A stretch of 64,000 bases of DNA from Longimicrobiales bacterium (GCA_028284495.1 JANQRP010000032.1:62001-126000), one strand, 5' to 3'; counted from the first letter of the stretch, positions 33,957 through 43,316 are shown. Notes: generated by a model not told the origin, from the letters alone. Numbers and translations: made by a program.

Positions 33957-34391
33957 ATGCAGCACAGCGACATGCGACCCGGAGTCACGAACGAGGAGCT
34001 CATGAAGTTTCTCGACCAGGAGCTGGGCCCGGACGAGCGGGCTCGCATCGAGCGGGAGCTCGCCGCCTCGACCGAACTCCAGCGGGAACTGGCGCGGTAT
34101 CGCCGGATGCGCGCGGAGCTCCGCTCACTGGGAACCGACATCCAGGCTCCGGGTGTCTGGGCGGCCATCCACCGCAAGTTGACGCGGCCGGTCGGGTGGC
34201 TTCTTCTGGTCGCGGGCACGGTCCTCTCGACCGGGTGGGGCTTCTGGCTCTACTTCACCTCGGACGAGGACCTGGTGCTGAAGTTCGCGACCGGCGCCGT
34301 CGTGATCGGCGTCGCGCTCCTTCTCGGTGCCACGATCCAGGAACGCTGGGTCGCGTGGCAGACCGATCCCTACCGCGACATCGAGAAATGA
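33957..34391 (+). CDS. Putative anti-sigma factor, membrane-bound
   Basis: A 144-residue protein next to the sigma factor. The N-terminal NEELMKFLDQELGPDERARIERELAAS is typical of anti-sigma domains that follow an ECF gene, though the HxxxCxxC zinc motif is absent. Two hydrophobic segments follow (VGWLLLVAGTVLSTGWGFWLYF and LKFATGAVVIGVALLLGA), so it is anchored in the inner membrane with the anti-sigma domain inside. The start ATG 33957 gives MQHSDMRPG; ATG 33972 is an alternative. Position, size and topology support the role; direct binding is inference. Confidence 0.75.
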   Translation: MQHSDMRPGVTNEELMKFLDQELGPDERARIERELAASTELQRELARYRRMRAELRSLGTDIQAPGVWAAIHRKLTRPVGWLLLVAGTVLSTGWGFWLYFTSDEDLVLKFATGAVVIGVALLLGATIQERWVAWQTDPYRDIEK

Positions 34392-34711
34392 TCGTCGTCA
34401 CCAGCCCCGACATCCCCGGCCGGCGCATCGCGAAGGTGCTGGGTCTGGTCCGGGGCAACACGATCCGTGCGCGCCACCTCGGCCGCGACATCCAGGCGGT
34501 CTTCCGCAACATCGCCGGCGGCGAGGTCCACGAGTACACGAAGATGCTCGCCGAGGCGCGAGAGCAGGCGATCGACCGGATGATCGAGGACGCGGACGCG
34601 CTCGGGGCCGACGCCATCGTCGCGACCCGCTTCGAGACGTGCGAGGTGATGAAGGGCGCGGCCGAGATGCTCGCCTACGGGACCGCAGTGCAGCTGGAGC
34701 CGACCGAGTGA
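34388..34711 (+). CDS. YbjQ family (UPF0145) heavy-metal-binding-domain protein
   Basis: A 107-residue protein with the YbjQ pattern: MIVVTSPDIPGRRIAKVLGLVRGNTIRARHLGRD at the N-terminus, GEVHEYTKMLAEAREQAIDRMIEDADALGADAIV, and then VATRFETCEVMKGAAEMLAYGTAV. These proteins form pentamers; their function is unknown despite the name. The ATG at 34388 overlaps the stop of the anti-sigma gene (ATGA), and its own stop overlaps the next start (GTGA). Confidence 0.92.
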   Translation: MIVVTSPDIPGRRIAKVLGLVRGNTIRARHLGRDIQAVFRNIAGGEVHEYTKMLAEAREQAIDRMIEDADALGADAIVATRFETCEVMKGAAEMLAYGTAVQLEPTE

Positions 34712-36264
34712 CCCTCAGCCGCCGCCTCCGGGCGTGCGGCGTCGCACTCCCGGCGGCAGCGCTCCTCGCTGCCGGTGCCGCCCGCGCCTCGCACGCCCAG
34801 CCTCTGGAGGTCCCGTTGGCCTCGGCTTCCGCCGATGCCGCCCTGTCCGGCGCGATCGCGTCCATCATCGACACGTGGCCGCTCGACGGCGTGCACTGGG
34901 GCATCCAGGTCACGGACGCGGAGACCGGCCGGGTCCGGTACGCGCTCAACGAGCGCCGCCGTTTCATCCCGGCCTCGAACCTGAAGATCGTCGTCAGCGC
35001 GGCGGCCCTTCTGGAGCGCGGTCCGGACTGGACGTTCAGGACGGAGGTCTGGGCGGTGGGCCCGATCGACGAGGCCGGACGCGTGCGTGGGAACCTGGTC
35101 CTCCCCGCCATGGGCGACCCGTCGCTCTCGGAACGCTTCTGGGACGACGACGACGCCCCGCTGCGGGCCGTGGTGGATTCGCTCCTCGCGCTCGGCGTGC
35201 GGTCCGTCGACGGGGCGCTCGTGCTCGACCGGACGGCGTGGGACACGCTCTCGGTGCCGTCGTCCTGGATGGTGGGGAACGTGCCGTCGGGGTTCTCGGC
35301 CGCGCCCGCCACCTTCGCGATCGCCGAGGGCGTCACGCGCATCGAGATCCGGGGCGCCGAGGAGCCGGGGGAGCCCGCGCGCATCCGTCGGGTCGGCGGT
35401 GGCAGCGACGGCTTCGTTGTCGGCGACGTCCTGTCCATCGCGCGTGGTGACACCACCGGCGTCGGCGTGGACATCGAGTGGGCTCCCGAGTCGCAGGTCC
35501 ATCGGGTGCGGGGCGACTGGCGCGTCGAGCGTGTGGACACCTTCGAGGTCGCGACGCGCAGCGCGGAACGGGAGGCGACCGCTCGCCTCCTGGAGCTCAT
35601 GACGGCGAGCGGCATCGCCGTGCGGGACGGCATGCGCATCGTGTCGGATACGGCTGAGACCGTCGGGGGCGGGTGCCTCGCCGGCCGCATGCGGACGTGC
35701 GAGACCGCCGCGCCGCTCGTGGTGCTGGAGTCACCACCGCTGATCGAGATCTCCAAGGCACTGCTCGAGCCGTCGCAGAACTGGATCACCGAGCAGGTGA
35801 TGCGCTCGATGTCGGCCGGCGACGAACCCCTCGCCTCGCGCGTAGCGGCGCTCGACTCCATCGAGGCCGTGCTCGAGCGCGAGGCCGGGGTCGACACCCT
35901 GGACCTCTACCTGCAGGACGGCTCGGGGCTTTCGGCGTACAACCTCGTGACGCCCCGGGCGATCTCCGGCGTCCTGGCACGCATGCTGCGTACCCCGTAT
36001 GCCGGGCAGTGGCGCGATGCCCTCGCCGCACCCGGCGAGGACGACTCGACGCTCGAGTATCGGTTGGACGAACTCGAGGGCCGGATCGAGGCGAAGACCG
36101 GGACGATCTCCAACGTGAACTCGCTCTCGGGCTACGTCCTCGACGACGCGGGCCGAACGATGATCTTCTCGATCCTCACGAACGGGTCCGGGCTGCCGTC
36201 GAGCCGTGTCCGAGCCGCGATCGACGACGTGGTGCGGGCGATCGCTGCAACGCCACCCGAGTGA
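34708..36264 (+). CDS. dacB: D-alanyl-D-alanine carboxypeptidase/endopeptidase (PBP4-type)
   Basis: A 518-residue class C low-molecular-mass penicillin-binding protein of the S13 peptidase family. A signal peptide (ALLAAGAARASHAQ) exports it to the periplasm. The catalytic motifs are S90-x-x-K93 in IPASNLKIV, SxN in DGSGLSAYNLV, and KTG in IEAKTGTISNVNSLSG. A large insert with extra domains lies between the first two motifs, as in E. coli PBP4. It trims or cleaves peptidoglycan cross-bridges. The GTG at 34708 overlaps the ybjQ-like stop, so the run from the PLP enzyme to this gene (32063-36264) is probably one transcript. Confidence 0.93.
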   Translation: MTLSRRLRACGVALPAAALLAAGAARASHAQPLEVPLASASADAALSGAIASIIDTWPLDGVHWGIQVTDAETGRVRYALNERRRFIPASNLKIVVSAAALLERGPDWTFRTEVWAVGPIDEAGRVRGNLVLPAMGDPSLSERFWDDDDAPLRAVVDSLLALGVRSVDGALVLDRTAWDTLSVPSSWMVGNVPSGFSAAPATFAIAEGVTRIEIRGAEEPGEPARIRRVGGGSDGFVVGDVLSIARGDTTGVGVDIEWAPESQVHRVRGDWRVERVDTFEVATRSAEREATARLLELMTASGIAVRDGMRIVSDTAETVGGGCLAGRMRTCETAAPLVVLESPPLIEISKALLEPSQNWITEQVMRSMSAGDEPLASRVAALDSIEAVLEREAGVDTLDLYLQDGSGLSAYNLVTPRAISGVLARMLRTPYAGQWRDALAAPGEDDSTLEYRLDELEGRIEAKTGTISNVNSLSGYVLDDAGRTMIFSILTNGSGLPSSRVRAAIDDVVRAIAATPPE

Positions 36265-36325
36265 CCGGCGTCGAACGGGTGTTCGACGGACGGACGAAGA
36301 CACCAACAACGCAGGAGACCGCAGG

Positions 36326-36835
36326 ATGAGTCGTTCCACGATCACGCGCACGCTGACCGGAGTCGTCGCGGCGGCCGCGTTTCTCGTCTTCGCGCCGGCA
36401 TCGGCCGAAGCGCAGATCTACCTCGGGCCGCAGATCGCCTTTCACGACGACGCCGACCTCGGCATCGGCGCCGGGCTCGAGTTCGACCTCCCCAGCGTCC
36501 AGCCGGGCCTCGGGTACATGGGTGACGTCATCATCTTCTTCCCGGGCGACGACTTCGACTACTTCGAGATCAACACCAACGTGACGTACGATCTCCCGCT
36601 CGAGGACGCCGCAGTGGTGCCGTTCGTGCTCGGCGGCCTCAACATCGCCCGTGCTTCGTTCGAGTCCCCGGGCGAGGGGGGGGGCGACAGCGATACCGAG
36701 CTCGGCTTCAACCTGGGCGGTGGCGTGAAGTTCGACGCCGGCTCCCTCAAGCCACGGGTCTCGGCGCGCGCGGTGCTCGGGGGGTCGGAGAGCTTCACGA
36801 TCTGGGCCTCGCTGCCGTTCCGGATCGCCAACTGA
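36326..36835 (+). CDS. Outer-membrane beta-barrel-like protein
   Basis: A 169-residue protein starting at ATG 36326 with AGGAG eight bases upstream. The signal peptide ends at ASAEAQ. The mature sequence, IYLGPQIAFHDDADLGIGAGLEF and onward, alternates hydrophobic and polar residues and ends in SLPFRIAN, a typical barrel end with an aromatic third from the penultimate strand. Acidic loops (DDFDYFEIN and GEGGGDSDTE) look like extracellular turns, the latter possibly calcium-binding. Function is unknown. It follows dacB by 61 bases. Confidence 0.72.
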   Translation: MSRSTITRTLTGVVAAAAFLVFAPASAEAQIYLGPQIAFHDDADLGIGAGLEFDLPSVQPGLGYMGDVIIFFPGDDFDYFEINTNVTYDLPLEDAAVVPFVLGGLNIARASFESPGEGGGDSDTELGFNLGGGVKFDAGSLKPRVSARAVLGGSESFTIWASLPFRIAN

Positions 36836-36880
36836 CACCACCCGGACGTCCGCTTCATGGCGGACTCCGGGCTGCGTCCG

Positions 36881-36915
36881 GACGGGCCGATGATCCTCGG
36901 GATCGTCGGCCCGTC
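36881..36915 (+). terminator. Long perfect-type hairpin without U-tract
   Basis: Bases 36881-36895 pair with 36901-36915 over 15 positions (one G-U) around the five-base loop CTCGG. It lies in the 276-base gap between the barrel protein and the suf operon. There is no U-run, so it may be a transcript 3'-end protector or a Rho-assisted terminator. The rest of the gap holds only smaller palindromes and the suf promoter. Confidence 0.45.
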
Positions 36916-37028
36916 GTGGTATCCGGAGGCGTCGGACCCTCGGTGGAGCGGGCGGGTACCGGGTCGTCCGCCATCGAGGTCGGGCTCCGGACGTGTACCT
37001 GCCGGAAACCTGCCCGCGACGGATTGCG

Positions 37029-37057
37029 TTGACCCCGCCAGAGGGGGCGAATAGCTT
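37029..37057 (+). promoter_or_regulatory. Sigma-70-type promoter of the suf operon
   Basis: TTGACC (37029-37034) and TAGCTT (37052-37057) are separated by exactly 17 bases. Transcription would start near 37064, leaving a leader of about 48 bases to the sufC ATG. The -10 element is identical to that proposed for the tRNA operon. Confidence 0.55.
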
Positions 37058-37073
37058 CTGGTACTCGGAATCA

Positions 37074-37086
37074 TTCTTGATAAGAA
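37074..37086. promoter_or_regulatory. Candidate operator: inverted repeat in suf leader
   Basis: TTCTT-GAT-AAGAA is a perfect inverted repeat located about 10-22 bases after the predicted suf transcription start, a place where a repressor would block transcription. No regulator gene (SufR or IscR type) is next to the operon. It does not match the SufR or IscR consensus I know, so any assignment is open. Confidence 0.35.
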
Positions 37087-37111
37087 CTGCGACTTCTCAC
37101 CCTACAGGTCC

Positions 37112-37888
37112 ATGAGTGCTCCCATCCTCAAGATCGAAAACCTCCAGGCGAAGGTCGCCGACGAGGATCTCCAGATTCTCAGGGGCGTCGACCTCGAGCT
37201 GAACGCCGGCGAGATCCACGCGATCATGGGACCGAACGGGTCGGGCAAGAGCACGCTCGCCAAGGTCCTCGCAGGGCATCCCGGATACGAGGTGACCGGC
37301 GGGACCGCGACCTTCGAGGGGGAGGACATCCTCGAGGCCGAACCCGACGAGCGTTCGCAGGCCGGCATCTTCCTCGCCTTCCAGTATCCGGTCGACATCC
37401 CGGGTGTCTCGATCGCGAATTTCCTCCGCACCGCCCTCCAGGCGCATGCCGGCGACGAGGAGCTGGATCTCTTCGAGTTCCAGGATCTCCTGATGGAGAA
37501 GATGGACCTGCTCGACATGGATCCGAGCTTCGCCGAGCGCCCCGTCAACGACGGCTTCTCGGGGGGTGAGAAGAAGCGGAACGAGATCCTTCAGATGGCA
37601 TGCCTCCAGCCGAAGCTCGCCCTCATGGACGAGACGGACTCCGGGCTGGACATCGACGCGCTCCAGATCGTCGCGAACGGCGTGAACAAGCTCCGGGAGG
37701 ACAATCCGGAGATGACCGTCCTCCTGATCACGCACTACCAGCGGCTGCTGAACTACATCGAGCCGGACTTCGTGCACGTCATCGTGCAGGGGCGAATCGT
37801 GGAATCGGGCGGCCCGGAGCTCGCGCTGCGACTCGAAGACGAGGGCTACGCCACCTGGCAGTCCGAGGTCACCGAGGAGGTGGGCTGA
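37112..37888 (+). CDS. sufC: Fe-S cluster assembly ATPase SufC
   Basis: A 258-residue ABC-type ATPase, the motor of the SufBCD scaffold. Walker A is [17 protein letters not shown], the Q-loop follows at [13 protein letters not shown], the signature is [14 protein letters not shown], Walker B with the SufC-typical acidic pattern is [14 protein letters not shown], and the switch His is in [10 protein letters not shown]. It acts in the cytoplasm with SufB and SufD to build clusters under iron or oxidative stress. It is first in the operon, and sufB begins on its stop codon (TGATG). Here sufC precedes sufB, whereas in E. coli sufB precedes sufC. Confidence 0.97.
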   Translation: MSAPILKIENLQAKVADEDLQILRGVDLELNAGEIHAIMGPNGSGKSTLAKVLAGHPGYEVTGGTATFEGEDILEAEPDERSQAGIFLAFQYPVDIPGVSIANFLRTALQAHAGDEELDLFEFQDLLMEKMDLLDMDPSFAERPVNDGFSGGEKKRNEILQMACLQPKLALMDETDSGLDIDALQIVANGVNKLREDNPEMTVLLITHYQRLLNYIEPDFVHVIVQGRIVESGGPELALRLEDEGYATWQSEVTEEVG

Positions 37889-39303
37889 TGCCTCAGAACG
37901 AGACCGTTCAGGACCTGCAGCTCGACGAATACAAGTACGGGTTCGTCGACGAGGAGCAGCACGTCTTCCGGACTCAGCCGGGTCTGAGCGAGGAGGTCGT
38001 GCGCCAGATCTCCGCCAACAAGGACGAGCCGGCGTGGATGCTCGACTTCCGGCTCAAGGCGCTCGAGGTGTACGAGTCGAAGCCGATGCCCACGTGGGGC
38101 GGTGACCTCTCGACCCTCCAGGAGACGCTCGACGAGATCTACTTCTACGTCCGTCCGCAGGACAAGATGGAGCGGTCGTGGGACGACGTCCCCGCCAACA
38201 TCAAGGAGACCTTCGAGAAGCTCGGGATTCCCGAGGCGGAGCAGAAGGTCCTGGCGGGCGTGGGCGCGCAGTACGAGTCCGAGATGGTCTACCACTCGCT
38301 CAAGCAGGAGTGGGAGGACAAGGGCGTCATCTTCGATTCGATCGAGGACGGCCTCAAGAACCATCCCGAGCTGTTCCGGAAGTACTTCGGCACCGTCATC
38401 CCCACCGCCGACAACAAGTTCAGCGCGATGAACTCGGCCGTGTGGTCGGGCGGATCGTTCGTGTACATCCCGCCGGGTGTCGAGCTCGAGACGCCGCTCC
38501 AGGCCTACTTCCGCGTGAATCAGGAGCGGATGGGACAGTTCGAGCGGACGCTGATCATCGCGGGTGAGGGGAGTCGGGCCCACTACATCGAGGGCTGCAC
38601 GGCGCCGGTCTACTCGACCGAATCCTTCCACTCCGGCGTGATCGAGATCGTCGTCGAGAAGGGCGCGCACTTCCGCTACACGACGATCCAGAACTGGTCC
38701 AACAACATGTACAACCTCGTGACCCAGCGTGCGCTCGTGCACGAGGGGGCGACGATGGAATGGCTCGACGGGAACCTGGGTTCGAAGCTCACGATGAAGT
38801 ACCCGTCCTGCTACCTGATCGGCGAGGGTGCGCACGGCAACATCCTCTCGATCGCGTACGCGGGTGACGGCCAGCATCAGGACACCGGCGGCAAGATCAT
38901 CCATGCCGCGCCGAACACCACGTCGTCGATCGTTTCCAAGTCGATTTCGAAGGGCACCGGCCGGTCGTCCTACCGCGGTCTCCTCCAGGTCCACGACGGG
39001 GCCCGGAACGCCAAGTCGAACGTCGAGTGCGACGCGCTCCTCATCGACGAGAACGCGAAGACGGACACCTACCCGTACATCGAGATCGACGAGAAGACGG
39101 CCCACATCGGCCACGAGGCGACCGTGTCCAAGGTCGGCGACGAGCAGCTCTTCTACCTGATGAGCCGTGGGATGAGCGAGGAGGAGGCGATGGCGCTGAT
39201 CGTGCGCGGGTTCATCGAGCCGATCGCGAAGCTGCTTCCCCTCGAGTACGCCGTGGAGCTCAACCGGCTGATCGAGCTGGAGATGGAGGGGAGCGTCGGA
39301 TGA
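37888..39303 (+). CDS. sufB: Fe-S cluster assembly scaffold SufB
   Basis: A 471-residue scaffold protein of typical length. Conserved segments include [83 protein letters not shown] and the C-terminal [23 protein letters not shown]. It accepts sulfur from SufS/SufU and assembles the cluster with SufC and SufD. The conserved Cys of the core is in [18 protein letters not shown]. It overlaps the stop of sufC by one base and is itself overlapped by the sufD start. Confidence 0.97.
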   Translation: MPQNETVQDLQLDEYKYGFVDEEQHVFRTQPGLSEEVVRQISANKDEPAWMLDFRLKALEVYESKPMPTWGGDLSTLQETLDEIYFYVRPQDKMERSWDDVPANIKETFEKLGIPEAEQKVLAGVGAQYESEMVYHSLKQEWEDKGVIFDSIEDGLKNHPELFRKYFGTVIPTADNKFSAMNSAVWSGGSFVYIPPGVELETPLQAYFRVNQERMGQFERTLIIAGEGSRAHYIEGCTAPVYSTESFHSGVIEIVVEKGAHFRYTTIQNWSNNMYNLVTQRALVHEGATMEWLDGNLGSKLTMKYPSCYLIGEGAHGNILSIAYAGDGQHQDTGGKIIHAAPNTTSSIVSKSISKGTGRSSYRGLLQVHDGARNAKSNVECDALLIDENAKTDTYPYIEIDEKTAHIGHEATVSKVGDEQLFYLMSRGMSEEEAMALIVRGFIEPIAKLLPLEYAVELNRLIELEMEGSVG

Positions 39304-40661
39304 GTGCTTCGACCGAGACGACGATCGCCCTGAACGAGGGCGTCACCGAGGCGCTGAGTCGCGAGGCCGCGACGGCCCGTTCGGCGGGCGAGCCGGAGTG
39401 GATGCGGGAGCGGCGCGTGCACGCCTTCGACGTGTACGCGCGCACCCCGATGCCGACCCGGCGCCTCGAGGAATGGCGCTACACCGACCTCGGCGAGAAG
39501 CTCGACCTGGCGTCGCTGTCACTCGGCACCCGCTCGGAAGTCGCCGACGACCCCTCGGCGTGGCCCGCCGGCGTACGCGCCACGATGGAGGAAGACTGGG
39601 ACGCCGCGGCGCACGTGGTGCTGATCGACGGGACCGTGGTGCATGTCGACCTCGACGAGGCGCTGGCCGGGAAGGGCGTGGTCGTGACGTCGCTGCGCGA
39701 CGCGGTGAACGACGAGGAGACCTGGGAGGACGCCAAGCAGTACCTCGCTACCCAGGCGGTCAAGCCGGAACGCGGCAAGTTCGCGGCGCTCAACTGCGCG
39801 CTCTACCTGGACGGCGTCTACGTGTACGTGCCGAGAGGCGTCCACGTCGACCTGCCCGTGCGCGTCACGCGCTGGATCTCGACGTCCGCGGCGGCGCACT
39901 TCGACCGGGCACTGATCCTGGCCGGCGAGACGTCGAAGGTCACGTACATCGACGAGGTCCTCTCGGACGACCTCGATACGCACACCTTCGCGTCGAACGC
40001 CATCGAGGTGATCGCGAAGGACGGGGCGAGTGTGCAGTTCGTCCAGATGCAGCGCCTCGGGCGCAACGTGTTCGCGCACTCGCAGCAGCGGACCCTCGCG
40101 CACCGCGACGCCACGGCCAACACGCTGAATGTCGCGCTGGGCGCGACCACCAGTCGGGTGGACCTGAACGCGCAGATGCTCGGGCCGGGGTCGAGCTCCG
40201 AGATGCTCGGGCTGTACTTCGGCGACGGTGATCAGCACTTCGACCACAACACGAGCCAGGACCACGTCTCGCCCCACGCCTTCAGCGACCTGCTCTACAA
40301 GGGCGCGCTCGACGGCGACGCCAAGGCGGTCTTCCGTGGCATCATCCGGGTGCACCCGAAGGCGCAGCAGTCCGACGCCTACCAGACGAATCGGAATCTG
40401 CTCCTGTCCGAGACCGCCTCGGCCGACACGCTGCCCAACCTGGAGATCGCGGCGGACGACGTGAAGTGCTCGCACGGCGCGACCGTGGGGCAGCTCGACG
40501 AGGAGTCCCTCTTCTACCTCATGAGCCGCGGGATTCCGCAGGAGAAGGCGGAACGGCTCGTGGTGATGGGCTTCCTCGGCGAGATCCTGCTGAAGGTCTC
40601 GCTGGGTGGTGTGATCGAGAAGATCACGCGCGAGATCGAGCGCAAGCTCGCACACGTCTGA
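39300..40661 (+). CDS. sufD: Fe-S cluster assembly protein SufD
   Basis: A 453-residue paralogue of SufB. The N-terminus has the family block [22 protein letters not shown]. The C-terminal beta-helix includes [19 protein letters not shown] strands, [54 protein letters not shown], the conserved [37 protein letters not shown]. The His in VSPHAF and the Cys in KCSHG are the residues implicated in cluster building at the SufB-SufD interface. The start ATG 39300 overlaps the sufB stop (ATGA). Confidence 0.97.
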   Translation: MSASTETTIALNEGVTEALSREAATARSAGEPEWMRERRVHAFDVYARTPMPTRRLEEWRYTDLGEKLDLASLSLGTRSEVADDPSAWPAGVRATMEEDWDAAAHVVLIDGTVVHVDLDEALAGKGVVVTSLRDAVNDEETWEDAKQYLATQAVKPERGKFAALNCALYLDGVYVYVPRGVHVDLPVRVTRWISTSAAAHFDRALILAGETSKVTYIDEVLSDDLDTHTFASNAIEVIAKDGASVQFVQMQRLGRNVFAHSQQRTLAHRDATANTLNVALGATTSRVDLNAQMLGPGSSSEMLGLYFGDGDQHFDHNTSQDHVSPHAFSDLLYKGALDGDAKAVFRGIIRVHPKAQQSDAYQTNRNLLLSETASADTLPNLEIAADDVKCSHGATVGQLDEESLFYLMSRGIPQEKAERLVVMGFLGEILLKVSLGGVIEKITREIERKLAHV

Positions 40662-40681
40662 CGGGCGGGAGCACCATCTAC

Positions 40682-40993
40682 GTGTCCGACTGGATCCGGG
40701 TCGCGGCGCTGGACGACGTGCCGCCGGGCACCCTGCACGGTGTGAAGGTGGAGCGGACGGCGATCGTGCTCGCCAACGTGGATGGCGACGTGTACGCCCT
40801 GCGAGACCGCTGCTCGCACGCCGACTTTCCGCTTCACGACGGCGTGCTCATGGGCGAGACGCTCGAATGCGTCCACCACGGCGCGAAGTTCGACGTGTGC
40901 AGCGGGAAGGCCACGGGCCTGCCCGCCATCCGCCCCGTCCAGAGCTACGAGGTCGAGGTCCGGGACGACGACGTCTTCATCCGCCTCGGGTGA
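40682..40993 (+). CDS. Rieske-type [2Fe-2S] ferredoxin in suf operon
   Basis: A 103-residue single Rieske domain. The ligands are C-x-H in RCSHADFPLHDG and C-x2-H in LECVHHGAKFDV. It resembles the small ferredoxin components of ring-hydroxylating dioxygenases, but no oxygenase is near. It starts at GTG 40682 with GGGAG about ten bases upstream, and its stop overlaps the sufS start. Similar small Rieske proteins occur in suf operons of some Actinobacteria. A role in supplying electrons or in cluster handling for Suf is inference from position. Confidence 0.9.
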   Translation: MSDWIRVAALDDVPPGTLHGVKVERTAIVLANVDGDVYALRDRCSHADFPLHDGVLMGETLECVHHGAKFDVCSGKATGLPAIRPVQSYEVEVRDDDVFIRLG

Positions 40994-42237
40994 GCGGCGT
41001 GGCCTTCGACGTCGCGTCCAACCGCAGCGCCTTCCCCGCGCTCGACCAGGAGGTGGACGGCCACCCCCTCGTCTACCTCGACAACGCCGCCACGACCCAG
41101 AAGCCGCGTGCGGTGCTGGACGCGCTGGAGGGCTACTACACGTCGGACAACGCCAACGTCCATCGCGGCATCCACGAGCTGAGCCGGCGCGCGACGGAGG
41201 CGTACGAGAGCGCGCGCTCGAAGGTGGCCCGCTGGATCGGCGCCGAGGATCCGACGGAGGTCGTGTGGACCCGCGGCACCACCGAGGCGATCAACCTGGT
41301 GGCCTTCGCGTACGGGCTGGATCGGCTCGGCGAGGGGGACGAGATCCTGCTGTCGATCCTCGAGCACCACTCGAACATCATTCCGTGGCAGCTCGTGGCG
41401 GCGCGCACCGGCGCGCGGGTCCGCTACATCGAGATCGACGACGACGGTGAGTGGATCCTCGAAGACCTCCCGGAGCTCGTGGGAAAGCGCACCAGGATCG
41501 TGGCGCTCAACCACGTCTCGAACGCGCTTGGGACCATCAACCCGGTCGAGCGCGTGATTGGGCACGTCCGTATGCACGCCCCCGGCGCGGTCGTCCTGCT
41601 GGACGGCGCGCAGGCCATGGCACACATGGACGTCGACGTCGGCGAACTGGACGTGGACTTCTACGCGTTCAGCGGACACAAGGCGTGCGGCCCGACCGGG
41701 ATCGGCGCGCTCTGGGGTCGGAAGGCGCACCTCGAGGCGATGGCTCCGTACCAGGGTGGCGGCGAGATGATCTCCGTCGTGGAGCGCGACCGGTCGACGT
41801 GGGCCGCGGTGCCGCACAAGTTCGAGGCGGGCACGCCGAACATCGCGGGCGCGGTCGGAATGGGAGCGGCGGTCGACTTCGTGGAGTCGATCGGCAAGCC
41901 GGCCATCCTCGCGCACGAGCGCGGGGTCGTCGGCTACGCCATCGAGCGACTCGAGGCCCGGTTCGGGGACCGGATCCGGATCTGGGGGCCGCGGGCGATC
42001 GAGCGACGGAGCGGTGTCGTGCCGTTTTCGCTCGACTTCGCGCACCCGCACGACATCGCCACGATTCTCGATTCGGAGGGCGTTGCGGTCCGCGCGGGCC
42101 ACCACTGCGCACAGCTCGTCATGAAGCGCTACGGTGTGCCGGCCACGGCCCGCGCCTCGTTCTACCTGTACAACACGACCGACGACGTCGACCGGCTGGT
42201 GGACGCCCTCGGTCAGGTCGAGAACTTCTTCGGGTGA
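40990..42237 (+). CDS. sufS: Cysteine desulfurase SufS
   Basis: A 415-residue group II desulfurase. It contains VYLDNAATTQKPRAVLDAL at the N-terminus, NVHRGIHELSRRATEAYE, the PLP Lys in FYAFSGHKACGPTGIGAL (about 230), and the short-loop Cys in VRAGHHCAQLVMKRYGV (about 371). It removes sulfur from cysteine as persulfide and passes it to the SufU partner encoded next. The GTG at 40990 overlaps the Rieske gene stop (GTGA). Confidence 0.97.
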   Translation: MSGVAFDVASNRSAFPALDQEVDGHPLVYLDNAATTQKPRAVLDALEGYYTSDNANVHRGIHELSRRATEAYESARSKVARWIGAEDPTEVVWTRGTTEAINLVAFAYGLDRLGEGDEILLSILEHHSNIIPWQLVAARTGARVRYIEIDDDGEWILEDLPELVGKRTRIVALNHVSNALGTINPVERVIGHVRMHAPGAVVLLDGAQAMAHMDVDVGELDVDFYAFSGHKACGPTGIGALWGRKAHLEAMAPYQGGGEMISVVERDRSTWAAVPHKFEAGTPNIAGAVGMGAAVDFVESIGKPAILAHERGVVGYAIERLEARFGDRIRIWGPRAIERRSGVVPFSLDFAHPHDIATILDSEGVAVRAGHHCAQLVMKRYGVPATARASFYLYNTTDDVDRLVDALGQVENFFG

Positions 42238-42253
42238 AGGTGGGGGAGGGGAC

Positions 42254-42742
42254 GTGAGCGGAGCCCATTCACACTCGGAGTCACACTCCGAGTCGCACGG
42301 AGAGCCGAAGCTGAGCTCGCTCTACAGGCAGCTCATCCTCGAGCACTACAAGAGCCCCAGGAACCGCGGCGCGGTCGAGGACCCGACCGTCGAGGTCCAC
42401 ATGCAGAATCCGACCTGCGGCGACGAGATCCGGCTGACGCTGAAGGTCATCGACGGCCGGATCGCCGAGGTGCGGCACGAGGGACAGGGCTGCTCGATCT
42501 CGCAGGCCGCGGTGTCGATGATGTCGCAGCTCCTCCAGGGCCGGCCCCTCGACGACGCCGGCCGGATCGCCGAGCGATTCACCGAGATGATGCACGGCGA
42601 CGAGGAGGCGAAGAAGGATCGCTCGATGGGTGACCTGCGAGCCCTTGCCGGGGTGAGTAAGTTTCCAGTTCGGGTGAAGTGCGCTCTCCTCGGCTTCGAC
42701 GCGCTGCAGGAGGCACTGAAGGAGATCGGCGCCGCGACGTAG
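42254..42742 (+). CDS. sufU: SufU-type sulfur transfer protein with His-rich N-terminus
   Basis: A 162-residue SufU/NifU-N family protein. The zinc/sulfur ligands are Cys in NPTCGDEIRL, GQGCSISQAAVSMMS and VRVKCALLGFDAL, with the Asp in CGDE. SufU accepts persulfide from SufS using its zinc site. Here about 15 extra N-terminal residues form a His/Ser/Glu-rich tail (HSHSESHSESHGE), which could bind metal. The start GTG 42254 has GGGGAGGGG upstream. The SufU insert of about 18 residues before the last Cys is present (RFTEMMHGDEEAKKDRS). Confidence 0.94.
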   Translation: MSGAHSHSESHSESHGEPKLSSLYRQLILEHYKSPRNRGAVEDPTVEVHMQNPTCGDEIRLTLKVIDGRIAEVRHEGQGCSISQAAVSMMSQLLQGRPLDDAGRIAERFTEMMHGDEEAKKDRSMGDLRALAGVSKFPVRVKCALLGFDALQEALKEIGAAT

Positions 42743-42773
42743 CGGCCGGGAGGTACGACTGAGCGTCACCACG

Positions 42774-43316
42774 GTGTACTCCGGACATCTGGCGAACACG
42801 CCGGTCGGCACGATCCGCCTCTGGGCCACGGATCGAGGCATCCGACGGCTCGACTTCCGGCGCGGCCCCGACCTGGTCCGCACCGGGGAACACGTATCCT
42901 CCGAGCCCCCGCCGCCCCTGGTCGAGGACGCGCTCGCGCAGCTCGTTTCCTACTTCGCCGGCCATCACCGCGAGTTCGACATCCCGCTCGACCTGGGCGC
43001 ACTCACGCCCTTCCAGCTCGACGTGTATCGACAGCTCGGTCGACTCGGGTTCGGGAAGGTCACCACCTACGGCTCGATCGCGGAGGAGCTGGGGGCGGGG
43101 TCGGGCGGCGCGCGAGCCGTCGGGCAGGCGGTGGGCGCCAATCCCGTGGCCATCGTGATCCCGTGCCACCGGGTCATCGGCTCCGACCATACGCTCCACG
43201 GCTATGCGGGCGGTCTCGACCGGAAGGCATGGCTCCTGCGTCACGAAGGCATCGTCGTGGACGGCGACGCGGCCGACAGCCGGGTGCATCCCGAGGAACT
43301 TCGGCTGGAACTCTGA
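42774..43316 (+). CDS. ogt: Methylated-DNA-[protein]-cysteine S-methyltransferase
   Basis: A 180-residue suicide repair enzyme that transfers the methyl from O6-methylguanine to its own Cys. The active site is AIVIPCHRVIGSD, preceded by the DNA-binding helix-turn-helix FGKVTTYGSIAEEL and AVGQAVGANP, and followed by YAGGLDRKAWLLRHE. The N-terminal ribonuclease-like domain is short. The GTG at 42774 is the first standard start in frame, but the only good ribosome site (GGGAGG, 42747-42752) is 21 bases away and fits CTG at 42759. The real start may be that CTG. It follows sufU by 31 bases. Confidence 0.93.
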   Translation: MYSGHLANTPVGTIRLWATDRGIRRLDFRRGPDLVRTGEHVSSEPPPPLVEDALAQLVSYFAGHHREFDIPLDLGALTPFQLDVYRQLGRLGFGKVTTYGSIAEELGAGSGGARAVGQAVGANPVAIVIPCHRVIGSDHTLHGYAGGLDRKAWLLRHEGIVVDGDAADSRVHPEELRLEL

